From Alicyclobacillaceae bacterium I2511 (lineage in GTDB: Bacteria; Bacillota; Bacilli; Alicyclobacillales; Alicyclobacillaceae): 64,000 bases of DNA. The stretch is from NCBI GenBank assembly GCA_003584005.1, contig QXHL01000009.1, positions 26,782 to 90,781 of the forward strand. The letters run 5' to 3'. The notes beneath the pieces were generated by a model, which was not told the DNA's origin, made no database searches, and saw nothing but the letters and a program-made list of their open reading frames with translations. Made by a program: the position numbers and the translations under genes. Shown here piece after piece: positions 36,937 to 45,704 of the stretch; position 1 is the first letter of the stretch; every line of letters begins with the position of its first letter.

Positions 36937-37140
36937 CTACTGGATATTGGCTAAGTCAATGGCCTCATCCAAGCCCTTAAATGTCATGACGGGCAGAACG
37001 GGCCCAAAAATTTCTCGGCCACTCGCACATGCACGTACGCCCGTTCTGCCTTAGTTAATCCATAATATAGGAAACCATCAAAGTAGTTGATTCCTATCCT
37101 CATTCCATTTCTGTGCCATAAAATCAAATAACCGACATTA
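36937..37140 (-). pseudogene. aldehyde dehydrogenase fragment
   Basis: A minus-strand frame reads REIFGPVLPVMTFKGLDEAI then DLANIQ and stops. The upstream frame reads YFDGFLYYGLTKAERAYVHV and shifts just before. EEIFGPVLPVxxFxDLDEAIxLAN is the conserved end region of NAD-dependent aldehyde dehydrogenases. Only about 65 residues of the ~480 remain. An AldA-like lactaldehyde dehydrogenase would fit this operon. It overlaps the end of the class II aldolase gene. Confidence 0.7.
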
Positions 37141-37824
37141 GCCTTCGTCTGCAAGGGCCAGCCCATTCGACAGCCCATACGTTCCAAGTTTCGCCTTCAT
37201 TTCATCCATTTGCACATGGGTTAACAAATTAGGCTGTCCAGTTGCAAGGACGTAATAATACAGGGTGGCCATTTCCTCAAGAACAACGGCTCTGCTGTAT
37301 GCTGTGGACAGTTTATCCCCAACCGCGACAGCTCCATGATTACGCAAAATAATTCCATAATACTGCTCCCCCAATCCTTTAACAGTTTCCATCGCCAGTT
37401 CTTGAGAACCGTAGAGTTGGTAGGTTGTGGTGAGTGAAATTTTGTCACCTCCGAACAGAGCCACCATGTAATGTACAGAAGGAATTTCATGACCCAAGAT
37501 GGATAACACTGCCGCAAACTGCGAGTGGGTGTGCACCACTGTGTTCACATCAGATCGCTTTTTGTAGATTCCCAGATGCATGAAGGTTTCCGACGATGGA
37601 GACAATCCACCAATAGGCCGTCCATCCAAATCAACCACACTTATATGTTCCGGAAGCAGACGTTCGTAGTCTACTCCCGTGGGGGTAATGAGCATGACAT
37701 TTAAGTTGCGAAAGACACAACTGATGTTCCCTGCGGTTCCTCTTACTAATCCTTCACGCCACATTCTTCTGGCAATATCCACAATAGCTACCTTTGTTTG
37801 TTCTAGATCTTTCAATTCAGTCAT
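37138..37824 (-). CDS. fucA: class II aldolase, L-fuculose-1-phosphate aldolase type
   Basis: 228 residues of the zinc-dependent class II aldolase/epimerase family. GTAGNISCVFRN binds the substrate phosphate, the catalytic glutamate is in LSPSSETFMHLGIY (E79), and zinc ligands are H98 and H100 in VVHTHSQFA plus the histidine of LRNHGAVAVG. It splits L-fuculose 1-phosphate (or D-ribulose 1-phosphate) into dihydroxyacetone phosphate and L-lactaldehyde (or glycolaldehyde). L-ribulose-5-phosphate 4-epimerase is a related alternative, less likely with FucI in the operon. Confidence 0.85.
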   Translation of the reverse strand: MTELKDLEQTKVAIVDIARRMWREGLVRGTAGNISCVFRNLNVMLITPTGVDYERLLPEHISVVDLDGRPIGGLSPSSETFMHLGIYKKRSDVNTVVHTHSQFAAVLSILGHEIPSVHYMVALFGGDKISLTTTYQLYGSQELAMETVKGLGEQYYGIILRNHGAVAVGDKLSTAYSRAVVLEEMATLYYYVLATGQPNLLTHVQMDEMKAKLGTYGLSNGLALADEG

Positions 37825-37873
37825 TCCTTCCCATTCTTATTCTGAATCATTCATCCGCTAATAAATCGCGGAA

Positions 37874-39346
37874 TTAATTGAGTTTAAGAAAACTCGTGTA
37901 TCCTCTTTCCCACTGCTCATTCAACACTGTGGGCCAATATCGACGGATTTCACAGGACCGCTCAACCAACAAAGGAATGTCTTGTGTACTTCGAAGTTCC
38001 CCTGCCGCAACCAGTTGTACCCCAAGATTGCCAAAAACAGTGGCTTCACCAGGTCCTGCAACCACCACTTTCCCCGTTGCATCTGCTAGCCACTGGCATA
38101 ATGTTTCATTAAGAGCCCCACCGCCAACAATTCGAATTACAGTAAAATGCCTGCCTATCATATGTTCCAAATCCGTAATCACCAACCGATACTTTAGCAC
38201 AAGACTATCAAACACAGTTCGACACAACTCCCCCACATTGCGAGGTGTCGATTGACCTGTTGCAGCAGCATATTCTTGAATGGCAACAATCATATTTACA
38301 GGTGTGAGAAAGTCCTCCGCATCTGGATCTATTAACGTCCTCAGAGGTTCTGATTGCGTTGCAAGAACAGTCAATTCAGCTATATTTTTTTGATTCCCGT
38401 CTTCTGAAAAGAGTCTTTCAAGTTCTTGAATTAACCAAAGTCCTGTCATATTCCTCATTACAAGGTAACGCCCATCTACGCTCCTTTCATTTGTAATATC
38501 GCGGCGATAAGATACCCCGGTGATAAGTGGTTTATCCGATACAACCCCAATCAGGGACCAAGTCCCACTAGAAATCAGCACTTTGTTCAAATCATCATCA
38601 GCCATGGCCGCAAACGCGGATGCAGTATCATGTTCTCCCACGTTAATTACCTGAATGTTCACACCAGATGTCGATTGCAATAGTGTTTTTTGCACAATCC
38701 CAAGTACATTCCCTGTTTCAACGACATTTGGAAAAAGCTCTTTGGGAATTTGGATCTGATGAATCAGCTCTTTGTTCCATGACTCTGAAGCCATTCCGAG
38801 CAATTGTGTCGTTGAAGCAATAGTGCGCTCCGCACATAGGTTTCCAGTTAAATGATAACTCAAAAGATCTGGGATCAGTAAAAACTTGTCTGCAACGTCG
38901 AGAAGATAGGAACGAAAATGGTGCAGATAAGTGAGTTGAAAAATAGTATTAAACCGTAATACCTGAATCCCTGTTCGCATGTACAACTTGCGTCTATCCA
39001 CAGCTGCAAACACAGAATCCATAGCGTTCTGAAAATAATCATTCCGATAATGCCTTGGCATATCGAGCAGCTCACCTTGTTTATTGATAAGCCCAAAATC
39101 CACACCCCAGGAATCAATACCAATAGAAGAAAAAGAAAGCCCTCGTCCAAGAGAGCGATGGAGAGCACTTATTGTTTCTTGATAGATACGAACATAATCC
39201 CATATCAAATTGCCGTGAATTTTGGCAGGCGTGTTTGGAAATTGACTTAGCTCCGTGACATGCAACTGATTGCCATCAAATTCCCCTAGCATAACCCGAC
39301 CGTGACTTGCCCCAAGGTCGACAGCAATACCCCGCCATTGAGCCAT
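37874..39346 (-). CDS. FGGY kinase, rhamnulokinase/fuculokinase type
   Basis: 490 residues, RhaB-like. GIAVDLGASHGRVMLGEFDG is the rhamnulokinase form of the phosphate loop (LGASSGR in RhaB). SSIGIDSWGVDFGLINKQGE is the substrate segment, NVGEHDTASAFAAM contains the catalytic aspartate, and IRIVGGGALNETLCQWLADA is the ATP-binding end. With FucI and FucA in the same operon it most likely phosphorylates L-fuculose at O1. GAGGGAGG lies upstream of the ATG. It lies 58 bases downstream of the RbsD-type gene. Confidence 0.87.
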   Translation of the reverse strand: MAQWRGIAVDLGASHGRVMLGEFDGNQLHVTELSQFPNTPAKIHGNLIWDYVRIYQETISALHRSLGRGLSFSSIGIDSWGVDFGLINKQGELLDMPRHYRNDYFQNAMDSVFAAVDRRKLYMRTGIQVLRFNTIFQLTYLHHFRSYLLDVADKFLLIPDLLSYHLTGNLCAERTIASTTQLLGMASESWNKELIHQIQIPKELFPNVVETGNVLGIVQKTLLQSTSGVNIQVINVGEHDTASAFAAMADDDLNKVLISSGTWSLIGVVSDKPLITGVSYRRDITNERSVDGRYLVMRNMTGLWLIQELERLFSEDGNQKNIAELTVLATQSEPLRTLIDPDAEDFLTPVNMIVAIQEYAAATGQSTPRNVGELCRTVFDSLVLKYRLVITDLEHMIGRHFTVIRIVGGGALNETLCQWLADATGKVVVAGPGEATVFGNLGVQLVAAGELRSTQDIPLLVERSCEIRRYWPTVLNEQWERGYTSFLKLN

Positions 39347-39404
39347 TCAACCACCTCCCTCAAATTAAATGAACTGCGGACATCCCAGTTAACGAAATTG
39401 CAAA

Positions 39405-39791
39405 TCAACCCGACACGATGATCACATTACCGTACAGACAAGTATCTCCAGTCCGAATAAAACCTTTACCTTGCTTTGAAATCTCCTTAAAATCTATATG
39501 GGGTACTGTACGAATGGGAATATCGGGATAAAGAGAACGCAATTCTTCAAATCTCAGTGGGCTCGCTTCTTGTACCTCTTCTGCAACAACCATTTGGTAA
39601 ATCCCAAACTCATGATGAACCGCGGACAAAACATCCAGCACAGTAGGCAAACCCGCCACAATACTTAAATCAATTCTAGGTAAATGAAGGGGTATAGGAA
39701 ATCCCCTATCTGTAATCGTAAGATGGTCCGTATGGCCCACACTCGCCAAAAGTTTAAGCAGATCAGGATTCAGAATGCCCTCTTTTTTCAC
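39405..39791 (-). CDS. RbsD/FucU-family sugar mutarotase
   Basis: 128 residues. MKKEGILNPDLLKLLASVGH carries the catalytic H20 of RbsD, and the end KGFIRTGDTCLYGNVIIVSG matches RbsD's RTGExxPYxNxILxSGV. These enzymes interconvert pyranose/furanose or anomeric forms. In a FucI operon a fucose mutarotase role (FucU) is plausible, though the sequence is closer in feel to D-ribose pyranase. Its GTG start overlaps the preceding stop as GTGA, so it is translationally coupled to the small 66-residue protein. Confidence 0.87.
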   Translation of the reverse strand: MKKEGILNPDLLKLLASVGHTDHLTITDRGFPIPLHLPRIDLSIVAGLPTVLDVLSAVHHEFGIYQMVVAEEVQEASPLRFEELRSLYPDIPIRTVPHIDFKEISKQGKGFIRTGDTCLYGNVIIVSG

Positions 39792-39988
39792 TTACTGTCC
39801 ACCACTTTCTTCAACACTTCCTGACGCTGTTCCATCGTGACGCGGTGGCTTAACGACATCTCAGGACGTTTGTAATAAAACCAAGTGATCTTATCTTGCT
39901 GTGCCACAGCGGTAAGTTCCCATCCTTCCTGCCCCAATTTCATCATTTCACTGGAATTCGTGGAAATCCTGTATTGCCATTTTTGCAC
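39788..39988 (-). CDS. small DUF4177-like protein of unknown function
   Basis: 66 residues from a GTG with AGGAGG 7 bases upstream. WQYRISTNSSEMMKLGQEGW then ELTAVAQQDKITWFYYKRP resembles the GxxGWELVAV...yFKRP pattern of DUF4177-type small proteins. No catalytic motif. Coupled by overlap to the mutarotase gene, and conserved in position inside a sugar operon, it may be a small regulatory or accessory protein; this is inference. Confidence 0.7.
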   Translation of the reverse strand: MQKWQYRISTNSSEMMKLGQEGWELTAVAQQDKITWFYYKRPEMSLSHRVTMEQRQEVLKKVVDSK

Positions 39989-40036
39989 GTTTAAACCTCC
40001 TAACCATAAAACCATTTATAAGTTTCGTATATTGGG

Positions 40037-40142
40037 CTGGTTAGTCTGACTTTAAGATATTTAGCTGTTCATCTAGCTGTTTTGAAAATACAGGTCCAGT
40101 AATACAGCTCACATTCACTATCTTTAAAACCAGACTAACCAG
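40037..40142. repeat. 106-bp long imperfect inverted repeat in the sugar operon
   Basis: The left arm starts CTGGTTAGTCTG and continues to TTTAAGATA; the right arm at 40119-40142 ends CAGACTAACCAG. About 23-base arms pair with few mismatches, and inner AGCTGT/ACAGCT words extend the fold. It lies between the sugar-binding-protein gene and the downstream metabolic genes. It could be an mRNA-stabilising hairpin that keeps binding-protein levels high, or a small non-autonomous transposon. Confidence 0.7.
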
Positions 40143-40173
40143 TTGCCCTTATTTAAGTTTATTCATTTCCGCT

Positions 40174-41226
40174 TCAACCCTTGTAGCTTGGAACGTACTG
40201 CTGAATCGCCTTAATGGCTGCGGGTGTGTTAATGTTCTGTGCCGTTACCAGGTAATAGGGGGTATCCACCACTTTTGGCACAGTCTGCCCCTGTTTAATC
40301 TTAATCAATTCTTGTACTGCTTGATATCCCATCTGGTACGGGTACTGCAAAATACTAGCGGTGATATACCCCGCCTTAATGGCTTGCATCTCACCCAAAT
40401 CCGCGTCAAAACCAGCTACATAGACTTTTCCCTTTAAGTTTTCGTTTTTAATCACGTTGGCTATTCCAAGGGCGGAACGGTCATTCGCACCGAACATCAA
40501 ATTTATATTTGGGTGTGCTTGCAACAAAGCTTCTGTTTCAGACTGTGACGTGGCCACACTGTTGTTACAGATTTGCATCCCAATAAATTTATAATTTGGA
40601 AATCCAGCCATACCATCGTTCCAACCCTGAGGTCTCTCAATCCCTGTGCTTGATTCTTCATTAAAATCAATCACTGCATAGGCACCCTTTGTTCCAATGA
40701 GCTTTACCATATACTGTGCAATCGCCTTAGAAGCAGCGATGTTGGATGTCGCCAAAAAACTGTCTGCGACATTTGGACTCACACCAGAATCCACTGTTAC
40801 AACTGGTATTCCTGCTTTTTCAGCATTTTGTACTGGAGCAACCTCCGATGGACTCTGAGCTGCTAAAATAATCCCATCCACATGTGCGGTTACCGAGTTG
40901 TTAATCATAGACAACTGGGTGGCCAAATCTGTCCCACTGGCAGGGGCTTCAAAATTCACAGTCACACCGTACTTCTGCGCCGCATCATCCGCCCCCTGTT
41001 TCACTGCCAACCAGTAAGGAGAAGCATTTGACTTAGTAATTAATTCAAAAGTGTAATGTTTGCCACTATTTGTTCCCGTGGATTGAGTCCCATTTGCAGT
41101 TGAATTCGGACTTGGAGTGGTCCCTGAATTAGCCTGTGGAGCCGTAGAACCACAACCAGACACCAGCAACATCAGTGTGGCTACGCTGACCCCTGCACCC
41201 ACCATACTTCTTTTCCGCTGTTTCAT
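40174..41226 (-). CDS. sugar ABC transporter substrate-binding lipoprotein (ribose type)
   Basis: About 350 residues of the Peripla_BP_4 class. The signal ends in the lipobox LLVSGCGSTA, then a Thr/Ser/Asn-rich linker. FELITKSNASPYWLAVKQGA, DGIILAAQSPSEVAPV, GIPVVTVDSGVSP and IQPYQMGYQAV-like segments (QYPYQMGYQAVQELIKI) match RbsB-type proteins. Binding residues such as the D of TVDSG and the ND of GANDRSALG contact sugar hydroxyls in family members. In this operon the ligand should be L-fucose, D-arabinose or a related sugar. Confidence 0.93.
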   Translation of the reverse strand: MKQRKRSMVGAGVSVATLMLLVSGCGSTAPQANSGTTPSPNSTANGTQSTGTNSGKHYTFELITKSNASPYWLAVKQGADDAAQKYGVTVNFEAPASGTDLATQLSMINNSVTAHVDGIILAAQSPSEVAPVQNAEKAGIPVVTVDSGVSPNVADSFLATSNIAASKAIAQYMVKLIGTKGAYAVIDFNEESSTGIERPQGWNDGMAGFPNYKFIGMQICNNSVATSQSETEALLQAHPNINLMFGANDRSALGIANVIKNENLKGKVYVAGFDADLGEMQAIKAGYITASILQYPYQMGYQAVQELIKIKQGQTVPKVVDTPYYLVTAQNINTPAAIKAIQQYVPSYKG

Positions 41227-41266
41227 CACAATCTCTCCCCAAAGTTATATTTGGTTAACCAGCGTT

Positions 41267-42259
41267 TTAAGCTATAGAACGCTGACGAAACCCATCAATA
41301 AAGACTGCGAGTATGACAACTAACCCCAACAAGACGCTTTGCCAATACGTTGAAATCCCAACAAGTTGAGATCCATTCGATAGTACCGACATCAACAAAG
41401 CACCCACCATGCTTCCCCAAATGGTCCCTTGTCCCCCAAACAGGCTCCCGCCGCCGATAACCACTGCCGCGATAGAATTCAGCTGATAATTATCCCCTGC
41501 AGAAGGCATGGCTGAATTGACCCAGGCTATCATCACAATTCCACCCACTGCACTCAAAAATCCACTAATGATATAAATCCAGATAAGTTGACGTTTTACA
41601 TTCAACCCCGCCAAGCGAGCCGCAAGCGGGTTACTGCCAATCGCATAAGTGTACCGACCAAACCGACTGCGGCTTAATACAAAGTGAAAAATCACGGCAA
41701 TCACAATTAAAAGCAAGGCGATGTCTGGCAATATTGATCCGATCCCGTCATTTCCTAAATTCGATAATACAGTGGGAATTCCAAATACAGGTTGACCGCC
41801 TGTAATGACAAGTGCTAAACCAGCACCAATGCTCATCGTTCCCAGTGTCGCAATAAACGGGGGTAATTTAGCCCACGTAACCAGCACCCCATTAAGCACT
41901 CCAATCAGCGTACCCGCAAGCAAACCGGCTAGAATAGCTACCCATGTAGGATAGTGTGCAGACATCAACAAAGCTGTTGCAACACCTGTTAATCCAATAA
42001 TCGATCCCTGGGACATGTCAATCCCTGCGGTGATAATGACAAATGCCTGACCCACGGCGAGAATACCAACGATAGAAACCTGTTGCAGAATGTGAAACAA
42101 ATTAAGTTCTGTTAAAAACACAGGGGAGAGCACGCTGAAGACGATGACCAATAATACTAGAGCGGCCGCTACCAACGATGTATTGAGTATATTTTTCAGC
42201 GCATTAAACGAGTGATTTTTACTGACATTTGAGTCTTTTGTCTCTACCACCGTACCCAT
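41267..42259 (-). CDS. sugar ABC transporter permease (RbsC type)
   Basis: 330 residues with 8-10 membrane segments of the BPD_transp_2 family. IITAGIDMSQGSIIGLTGV is the hallmark RbsC segment (usually GGIDLSVGSxxALxG). YAIGSNPLAARLAGLNVKRQ contains the coupling motif, and AAVVIGGGSLFGGQGTIWGS is the conserved C-terminal block (AAVVxGGxSLxGGxG). It is encoded between the ATPase and the binding protein. Confidence 0.95.
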   Translation of the reverse strand: MGTVVETKDSNVSKNHSFNALKNILNTSLVAAALVLLVIVFSVLSPVFLTELNLFHILQQVSIVGILAVGQAFVIITAGIDMSQGSIIGLTGVATALLMSAHYPTWVAILAGLLAGTLIGVLNGVLVTWAKLPPFIATLGTMSIGAGLALVITGGQPVFGIPTVLSNLGNDGIGSILPDIALLLIVIAVIFHFVLSRSRFGRYTYAIGSNPLAARLAGLNVKRQLIWIYIISGFLSAVGGIVMIAWVNSAMPSAGDNYQLNSIAAVVIGGGSLFGGQGTIWGSMVGALLMSVLSNGSQLVGISTYWQSVLLGLVVILAVFIDGFRQRSIA

Positions 42260-42278
42260 ACGAATCCGACCCGCCTCT

Positions 42279-43760
42279 CTACATAGATTGTGCTAGGAGT
42301 AAATCGTTTTCAGAAACGCTACTGTCAAATTTCTTTATGATGTTTCCTCGAGACATCACAAAAATTCGATTGCAAATTCCAATGAGTTCTGGATTGTAAG
42401 ATGAAATGACAATCACAGCCGCACCACTGTCGGCCAATTCATTAATTACGCGATAAATTTCTGCCTTAGATGCCACGTCAATTCCTTTCGTAGGTTCATC
42501 AAAAATAAAAATTTTCGCACCCGTGGAAATCCATTTCCCAATTGCGACTTTCTGTTGATTCCCACCGCTTAGAGATACAACTCGATGATCTATCGAACCA
42601 TACTTAAGTTTGACCGCCTCTGCAATCTTCAAAACGAGATTTGCTTCAAATTTTCTCCGCACAAACTGATGCCGTAAAACTGTTTCTCGTCCACCGATAA
42701 TGTTGGGAAGAGAGATGTTGAAACGGATTGGCATCGACAAGTTTAATCCATCAATTCGGCGATCCTCAGTGACCAATGCAATCCCTGCACGAATTGCATC
42801 CGCTGTATTTCTAATTCTTAAACTCTCCCCATTCAAAAGAATCTCCCCGTTTGTATATTTATCCGCTCCAAATATCATTCGAACAAGCTCAGAACGTCCG
42901 GACCCAATCAGTCCAGCAATCCCCAGTATTTCTCCGTACTGAACCTTCAGACTCACCGGTCCAATGCCTGGCCGTCCAAAATTTCTTATTTCCAAAGCCG
43001 TACTCGCAGAAGGGTTATTCATCCTCACTGGGTAAAACTCTTCAATTGAATGTCCCACCATCATATCCACAATCTGACGCTCATCAAGTCCACTGACTTC
43101 TCCTGTATAAGCTACCCGACCATCGCGTAAGACCGTGCAACGGTCCGCGATCGCAAAAACCTCTTCAATATGATGGCTGATGAAAATAAGTGTCAACCCT
43201 CCATCTCTCATTGCCCGCATGACAGCAAAAAGTGAATCTGTCTCAGCCTTTGTAAGTGAGGCCGTGGGTTCATCAAGAATTACAATTCGTGGGTTTTTTG
43301 AGATGGCCTTGGCAATTTCACAAATCTGCTGTTGACTTACATTTAAGTTACTCACACGCCGCTTCGGATTAATATCTACACCCAGTCTTTCCAAAACCTG
43401 TTTAGCAGTAGTGTAAGCACTCTTTTCATCTAATAATCCCGTCTTTAATACGGGCTCTTCCCCAATTACAATGTTTGCCGCCACGCTCAAATGCGGAAAC
43501 AGGCTAAGTTCCTGGTATACGATAGAAATACCGATGCCTTCCGCATCTTTTGGCGATGAAATAAGAACTTCCTTGTCATCGACAAACACTTTTCCGCTAT
43601 CCGCTGTGTACGCTCCCGACAAAATTTTCATCAAGGTACTTTTTCCAGCACCATTTTGGCCTACAAGCGCATGAATTTCTCCGGGATAGGCAGTAAATGT
43701 GACATCATCCAAAGCTTTGTTTCCGAAAAATGATTTAGTAATATGCTGCAACTCAAGCAC
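42279..43760 (-). CDS. sugar ABC transporter ATP-binding protein (RbsA type, two domains)
   Basis: About 493 residues with two fused ABC domains. Domain 1 has Walker A GQNGAGKSTLMKIL, signature LNVSQQQICEIAKAI and Walker B IVILDEPTASLTKAE. Domain 2 has a degenerate Walker A (GLIGSGRSELVRMIF), signature LSGGNQQKVAIGKWI and Walker B IFIFDEPTKGIDVAS. This arrangement is typical of RbsA/MglA. The start is taken at the GTG after GAGGAGGG (VLELQHITKSF). It energises the RbsC-type permease downstream. Confidence 0.95.
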   Translation of the reverse strand: MLELQHITKSFFGNKALDDVTFTAYPGEIHALVGQNGAGKSTLMKILSGAYTADSGKVFVDDKEVLISSPKDAEGIGISIVYQELSLFPHLSVAANIVIGEEPVLKTGLLDEKSAYTTAKQVLERLGVDINPKRRVSNLNVSQQQICEIAKAISKNPRIVILDEPTASLTKAETDSLFAVMRAMRDGGLTLIFISHHIEEVFAIADRCTVLRDGRVAYTGEVSGLDERQIVDMMVGHSIEEFYPVRMNNPSASTALEIRNFGRPGIGPVSLKVQYGEILGIAGLIGSGRSELVRMIFGADKYTNGEILLNGESLRIRNTADAIRAGIALVTEDRRIDGLNLSMPIRFNISLPNIIGGRETVLRHQFVRRKFEANLVLKIAEAVKLKYGSIDHRVVSLSGGNQQKVAIGKWISTGAKIFIFDEPTKGIDVASKAEIYRVINELADSGAAVIVISSYNPELIGICNRIFVMSRGNIIKKFDSSVSENDLLLAQSM

Positions 43761-43808
43761 TTTAACCCTCCTCACTTTCTTAGTGCGAATGTGAGCTTTT
43801 CCCCTATT

Positions 43809-45605
43809 TCAGTGATACAGCGGTCCCAATGCAGAGCACGCTCGATAATCAGCACTCGTTCCATCCATGGTTCCAAAAGCACCCCACATGCTGGGTCTAA
43901 AAATTCTTTCTTCACTGACATTGTGCATGTTGACAGGAATTCGTAACATGGCCGCCAACGTAATCAAATCCGCCCCGATGTGGCCGTAACTGAGAGCACA
44001 GTGATTGGCACCCCAGTTGCGCATCACTGAATATACGTTTTTGAACGCCCCTTCGCCGTTTAAATTTGGAACAAACCATGTACTCGGCCAGCTCGGATTG
44101 GTACGTTCCTCCAGTACATTGGCCACTTCAGGGGGCAGTTCCACAGTATATCCCTCAGCTAACTGCAATACTGGCCCCAACCCGTCAATCAGATTCAGTC
44201 TAGCCATTGTCACAGGCATTCCGCCTTCACTGACATATCGGGATGAAAACCCGCCTCCTCTGAAAAATCCAGCAACGGCCGGGCACCAATTCGTAGCCTT
44301 TAAACAGTTTTGCATATCATTCTCTGTAATTTCCCAATAGGGCTTCATGCTGGGTTTGCCATCCACATATTGTTTCCCCGTACCATCCAGGGCTGCAGCC
44401 CCAGAGTTGCTCAGATGAATGAACCCGTTTGCAGCGGGCCCCATCAGTTGTTTCCCAGTCACCCGAGCCACAGCCTCTTTACTCCAATACGTTCTTACAT
44501 CTGCAAAGATTTGTGCACGTTGCGTCAACAAATGACCAAATAACATTGTAACCGCATTAAGAGAGTCTCCCTCGGTGGCAAATACAAAGGGTTCCCTAGG
44601 ACCATTCCAGTCAAAAGAGGTGGTGAGCATGGACTCCATAAAGTCCCCGTTTGGCAAATAATCTGTCCACTGGCGTTGCCCCTGAAATCCTGCAGCAATC
44701 GCGTGATGTCCTAAGGCTTCCTCATCAAACCCCAACTCATTTAGGTGACTATTGCCAATCATGAGATCACGTACTATCAAGGTCATTTTTGCTACATTTT
44801 CCCAGTCCTGATCTTTCTGTTCTCGTGTTCTTTGCATTTCAGTTACATTTACATCTCGTCCTTCAGGACACTGTTGTTGAATCCAGGTCATTGCTGCGGA
44901 AAATTCCCCCTTGTCATAAATACCAAGATCCATTCTTCGAATTAGCTCCGTCATGTCCACATATTCATTGCGCATTGCCAAATAGTTTTGAAAAAATTTA
45001 TCGTCTACAATACATCCGGCAATTCCCATCGCCACAGTTCCAATGGATAGATATGATTTCCCTGCCATGGTAGCAACAACTAATCCGGCTCGTGCAAACT
45101 GCAATAGTTTTTCTGTTACATCCCCAGGAATACTTGTATCTCCCATATCCTGAACATTCTGTCCATAGATCGTAAAAATAGGCAACCCCTTTTGATTATG
45201 TGCTGCCTGTACTGCGGCCAAGTAGACTGCACCAGGATACTCTGTGCCATTAAATCCCCAAATTGCTTTCGGTCGTGTAGGGTTCATATCCATCGTTTCA
45301 GTCGGATAACACCAGGAAGGTGTCACCGTGATGGTCAACCCAACATTTTCTTGCTGGAATTTTTCCTCTGCGGCCGCAGCCTCTGCCACACCGCCAATAC
45401 AAGTATCCGGTATCACACATTCAACGGGTTCCCCGTTTGCATGTTTTAATTCCGAAGTCAGTAACTGTACTACGGAATTCGCTAACGACATTGTAAACTC
45501 TTCTAGTGATTCACGAATCCCCCCCCTGCGTCCATCCACAGTAGGACGAACTCCAATTTTGGGAAGTCTGAATACTTGCGAAGCCCCTAAATCTGTTAAG
45601 TTCAT
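43809..45605 (-). CDS. fucI: L-fucose isomerase
   Basis: 598 residues, close to the 591 of E. coli Fuc[61 protein letters not shown] and [20 protein letters not shown] are all characteristic. It converts L-fucose to L-fuculose (and D-arabinose to D-ribulose) using manganese; the metal ligands (Glu, Asp, His) belong to the conserved second half. It starts at ATG 9 bases after GAGGAG, with two 12-bp direct repeats just upstream. It commits the sugar to the kinase/aldolase pathway encoded downstream. Confidence 0.95.
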   Translation of the reverse strand: MNLTDLGASQVFRLPKIGVRPTVDGRRGGIRESLEEFTMSLANSVVQLLTSELKHANGEPVECVIPDTCIGGVAEAAAAEEKFQQENVGLTITVTPSWCYPTETMDMNPTRPKAIWGFNGTEYPGAVYLAAVQAAHNQKGLPIFTIYGQNVQDMGDTSIPGDVTEKLLQFARAGLVVATMAGKSYLSIGTVAMGIAGCIVDDKFFQNYLAMRNEYVDMTELIRRMDLGIYDKGEFSAAMTWIQQQCPEGRDVNVTEMQRTREQKDQDWENVAKMTLIVRDLMIGNSHLNELGFDEEALGHHAIAAGFQGQRQWTDYLPNGDFMESMLTTSFDWNGPREPFVFATEGDSLNAVTMLFGHLLTQRAQIFADVRTYWSKEAVARVTGKQLMGPAANGFIHLSNSGAAALDGTGKQYVDGKPSMKPYWEITENDMQNCLKATNWCPAVAGFFRGGGFSSRYVSEGGMPVTMARLNLIDGLGPVLQLAEGYTVELPPEVANVLEERTNPSWPSTWFVPNLNGEGAFKNVYSVMRNWGANHCALSYGHIGADLITLAAMLRIPVNMHNVSEERIFRPSMWGAFGTMDGTSADYRACSALGPLYH

Positions 45606-45623
45606 CAATACCGTCTCCTCTAA

Positions 45624-45658
45624 TTTAGAACAAATTTACTATTGGTTTTAGAACAAAT
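45624..45658. promoter_or_regulatory. two 12-bp direct repeats upstream of fucI
   Basis: TTTAGAACAAAT occurs at 45624-45635 and again, exactly, at 45647-45658. The spacing of 23 bases is about two helical turns. They lie 19-53 bases upstream of the fucI start, between it and the regulator gene, where an activator or repressor would bind. Confidence 0.5.
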
Positions 45659-45704
45659 CCGCTATTCCCTTAATTGTTATATCGGTTTCCATCAGACTTC
45701 AGAA

